The notes under the pieces are model-generated. The model searched no databases. It saw only the letters and a list, made by a program, of their open reading frames with translations, and was not told where the DNA came from. From positions 1 through 7,168 of the forward strand of contig JAGFXN010000082.1 of NCBI GenBank assembly GCA_017861215.1: 7,168 bases of DNA, given 5' to 3'. Below, in pieces: positions 6,212 through 7,168 of the stretch. The stretch comes from Deltaproteobacteria bacterium. Its GTDB lineage: Bacteria > Desulfobacterota > Desulfuromonadia > Geobacterales > DSM-12255. A program made the translations under genes and the position numbers. Within the stretch, counting starts at the first letter, position 1. Every line of letters starts with the position of its first letter.

Positions 6212-7168
6212 GCATGAATCCGAATACGCTGAAATTGACGTTTCCCAATGCCCAGCGGTTGGCATCCATATTTTCGGGACTGATCAGAAGCGCTACACTC
6301 TATCCTCCCGGAAACCCTGCACTCACCCGGCCGCTGAATGATCTGCATGCCATGGTTGCCACTCATCTGCAGGGAGTGCACTCTCTCCGGCTCGGTCTTG
6401 CCGACGAAATTCTTTTCGTGGAGGACCATCTCTTCGTTACTGCCACCCCGCCTGTGGAGGAACTCGCCCTTATTTTCGCCTCCCGCAAGATCGATGCCGT
6501 CATCATTCTGCAGGGTGTCGAGCCGGATGAGCTTTTACGGCTGGCAAAGCTCTTTGCTGACAAGACTCTCGCTACGCGCGCCATTATCAGCTCCCTGGAA
6601 GAGAACGATATCAAGCATATTATGGTCATTTCCGGGGAGGACACGGAAGAGCGGCTGCTGCATGAGGCAGGCAATGCCTACCAGCATGCGCTTGAATCGA
6701 TACGAACTGTATTTACTGACATTGAAGAGCACCGGATACCTTCAAGCGAACGGCTGCTTGCCGCTACCAGGCAGTTTTCCGATATTGCCGCTCAGGATCC
6801 TCTGGTAGTTGCCTGTCTGGCGATGATCAAGGATTACGACAACTACACTTTTAATCACAGTGTTAATGTCGGTGTTATCTCCATGGCATTGGCAGCGCAT
6901 CTGAAGCTTGACCGCCAGAGCATCGAAGAGGCGGGGATGGCGGGATTCCTGCACGATATCGGCAAGACCATGGTATCGAAAGCAATTATCAATAAGCCGG
7001 GCAAGCTCTCGGCAATCGAATTTGACCAGATAAAAAAGCATCCGGAAGACGGGGTGAAGATAGTCGAGAAGATGGCAGGCCTCTCCCCGAGGATTGCCGA
7101 AGCTGTTCTCGGCCATCATCTCCGCTTCAACAGAAAGGGCTATCCCGAATGGGCACAGAGCCTGGAAT
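6208..7168 (+). CDS. HD-GYP domain protein, 3' end beyond window (partial)
   Basis: The first 320 residues of a protein whose C-terminal part is an HD-GYP domain, a metal-dependent phosphohydrolase family that typically degrades cyclic-di-GMP. The frame stays open to the window end. Residues 1-155 form an N-terminal module with LYPPGNP (31-37), resembling the start of the preceding HEAT protein. The HD-GYP part begins near 195: NHSVNVG (H217), LHDIGK (H249, D250, K253), KKHPEDG (H278), GHH (H303, H304) and GYP (311-313). These likely metal ligands are spaced as in active members; the last aspartate ligand would lie outside the window. The GYP motif is unusual: the usual HHExxDGxGYP reads HHLRFNRKGYP, losing E, D and G. 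The ATG at 6208 overlaps the HEAT stop as ATGA, implying coupled translation; an ATG two codons later is possible. Cyclic-di-GMP activity is plausible but unproven. Confidence 0.9.
   Translation, partial: MSMNPNTLKLTFPNAQRLASIFSGLIRSATLYPPGNPALTRPLNDLHAMVATHLQGVHSLRLGLADEILFVEDHLFVTATPPVEELALIFASRKIDAVIILQGVEPDELLRLAKLFADKTLATRAIISSLEENDIKHIMVISGEDTEERLLHEAGNAYQHALESIRTVFTDIEEHRIPSSERLLAATRQFSDIAAQDPLVVACLAMIKDYDNYTFNHSVNVGVISMALAAHLKLDRQSIEEAGMAGFLHDIGKTMVSKAIINKPGKLSAIEFDQIKKHPEDGVKIVEKMAGLSPRIAEAVLGHHLRFNRKGYPEWAQSLE

Noticed and set aside
6338..6808. 156-codon plus-strand frame inside the HD-GYP gene
   Set aside because: It overlaps in another frame the continuous HD-GYP reading frame, which has a recognisable domain and an ATGA junction with the HEAT gene.

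Overview
The window looks like ordinary core chromosome of a Desulfuromonadales/Geobacter-type bacterium, perhaps a Geotalea-like one. This is inferred from mid-range GC by eye, strong AGGAGG ribosome sites, and the mix of a GAF sensor kinase, a short DksA, RadA, and HEAT and HD-GYP proteins. I saw no insertion sequence, integrase, CRISPR array or foreign-looking segment.

Layout. The left two-thirds is read on the minus strand. From right to left it holds radA (3106-4449), dksA (2669-3025), a possible 48-codon reading frame (2485-2631), a soluble GAF-domain histidine kinase (548-2497), tRNA-Ala(CGC) with encoded CCA (458-533), a hairpin terminator (421-449), about 270 bp without a convincing gene, and the first 50 codons of an OmpR-like response regulator (1-150, cut by the window edge). 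The right third is read on the plus strand from a divergent promoter region. It holds a HEAT-repeat protein (4589-6211) whose stop overlaps the start of an HD-GYP protein (6208 to the window end, cut).

Control regions. radA has a near-consensus sigma70 promoter (TTGACA, 17 bp, TAAGAT). An 11-bp inverted repeat with one mismatch straddles its -35 box in the intergenic region shared with the HEAT gene, so it is a candidate operator for either or both. dksA has its own promoter and a strong ribosome site. The kinase has no visible ribosome site. The tRNA begins only 14 bp after the kinase stop, so it may be cut out of a longer transcript.

How the parts fit. DksA (ppGpp-dependent control of RNA polymerase) and RadA (recombination branch migration) are housekeeping proteins. 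The HEAT and HD-GYP proteins are probably co-translated and appear to share a related N-terminal module marked by a YPPxxP motif, suggesting one signalling unit, possibly linked to cyclic-di-GMP. The least explained items are that shared module, the altered HD-GYP motif, the operator-like repeat and the kinase/tRNA arrangement. None of them by itself shows a new system.
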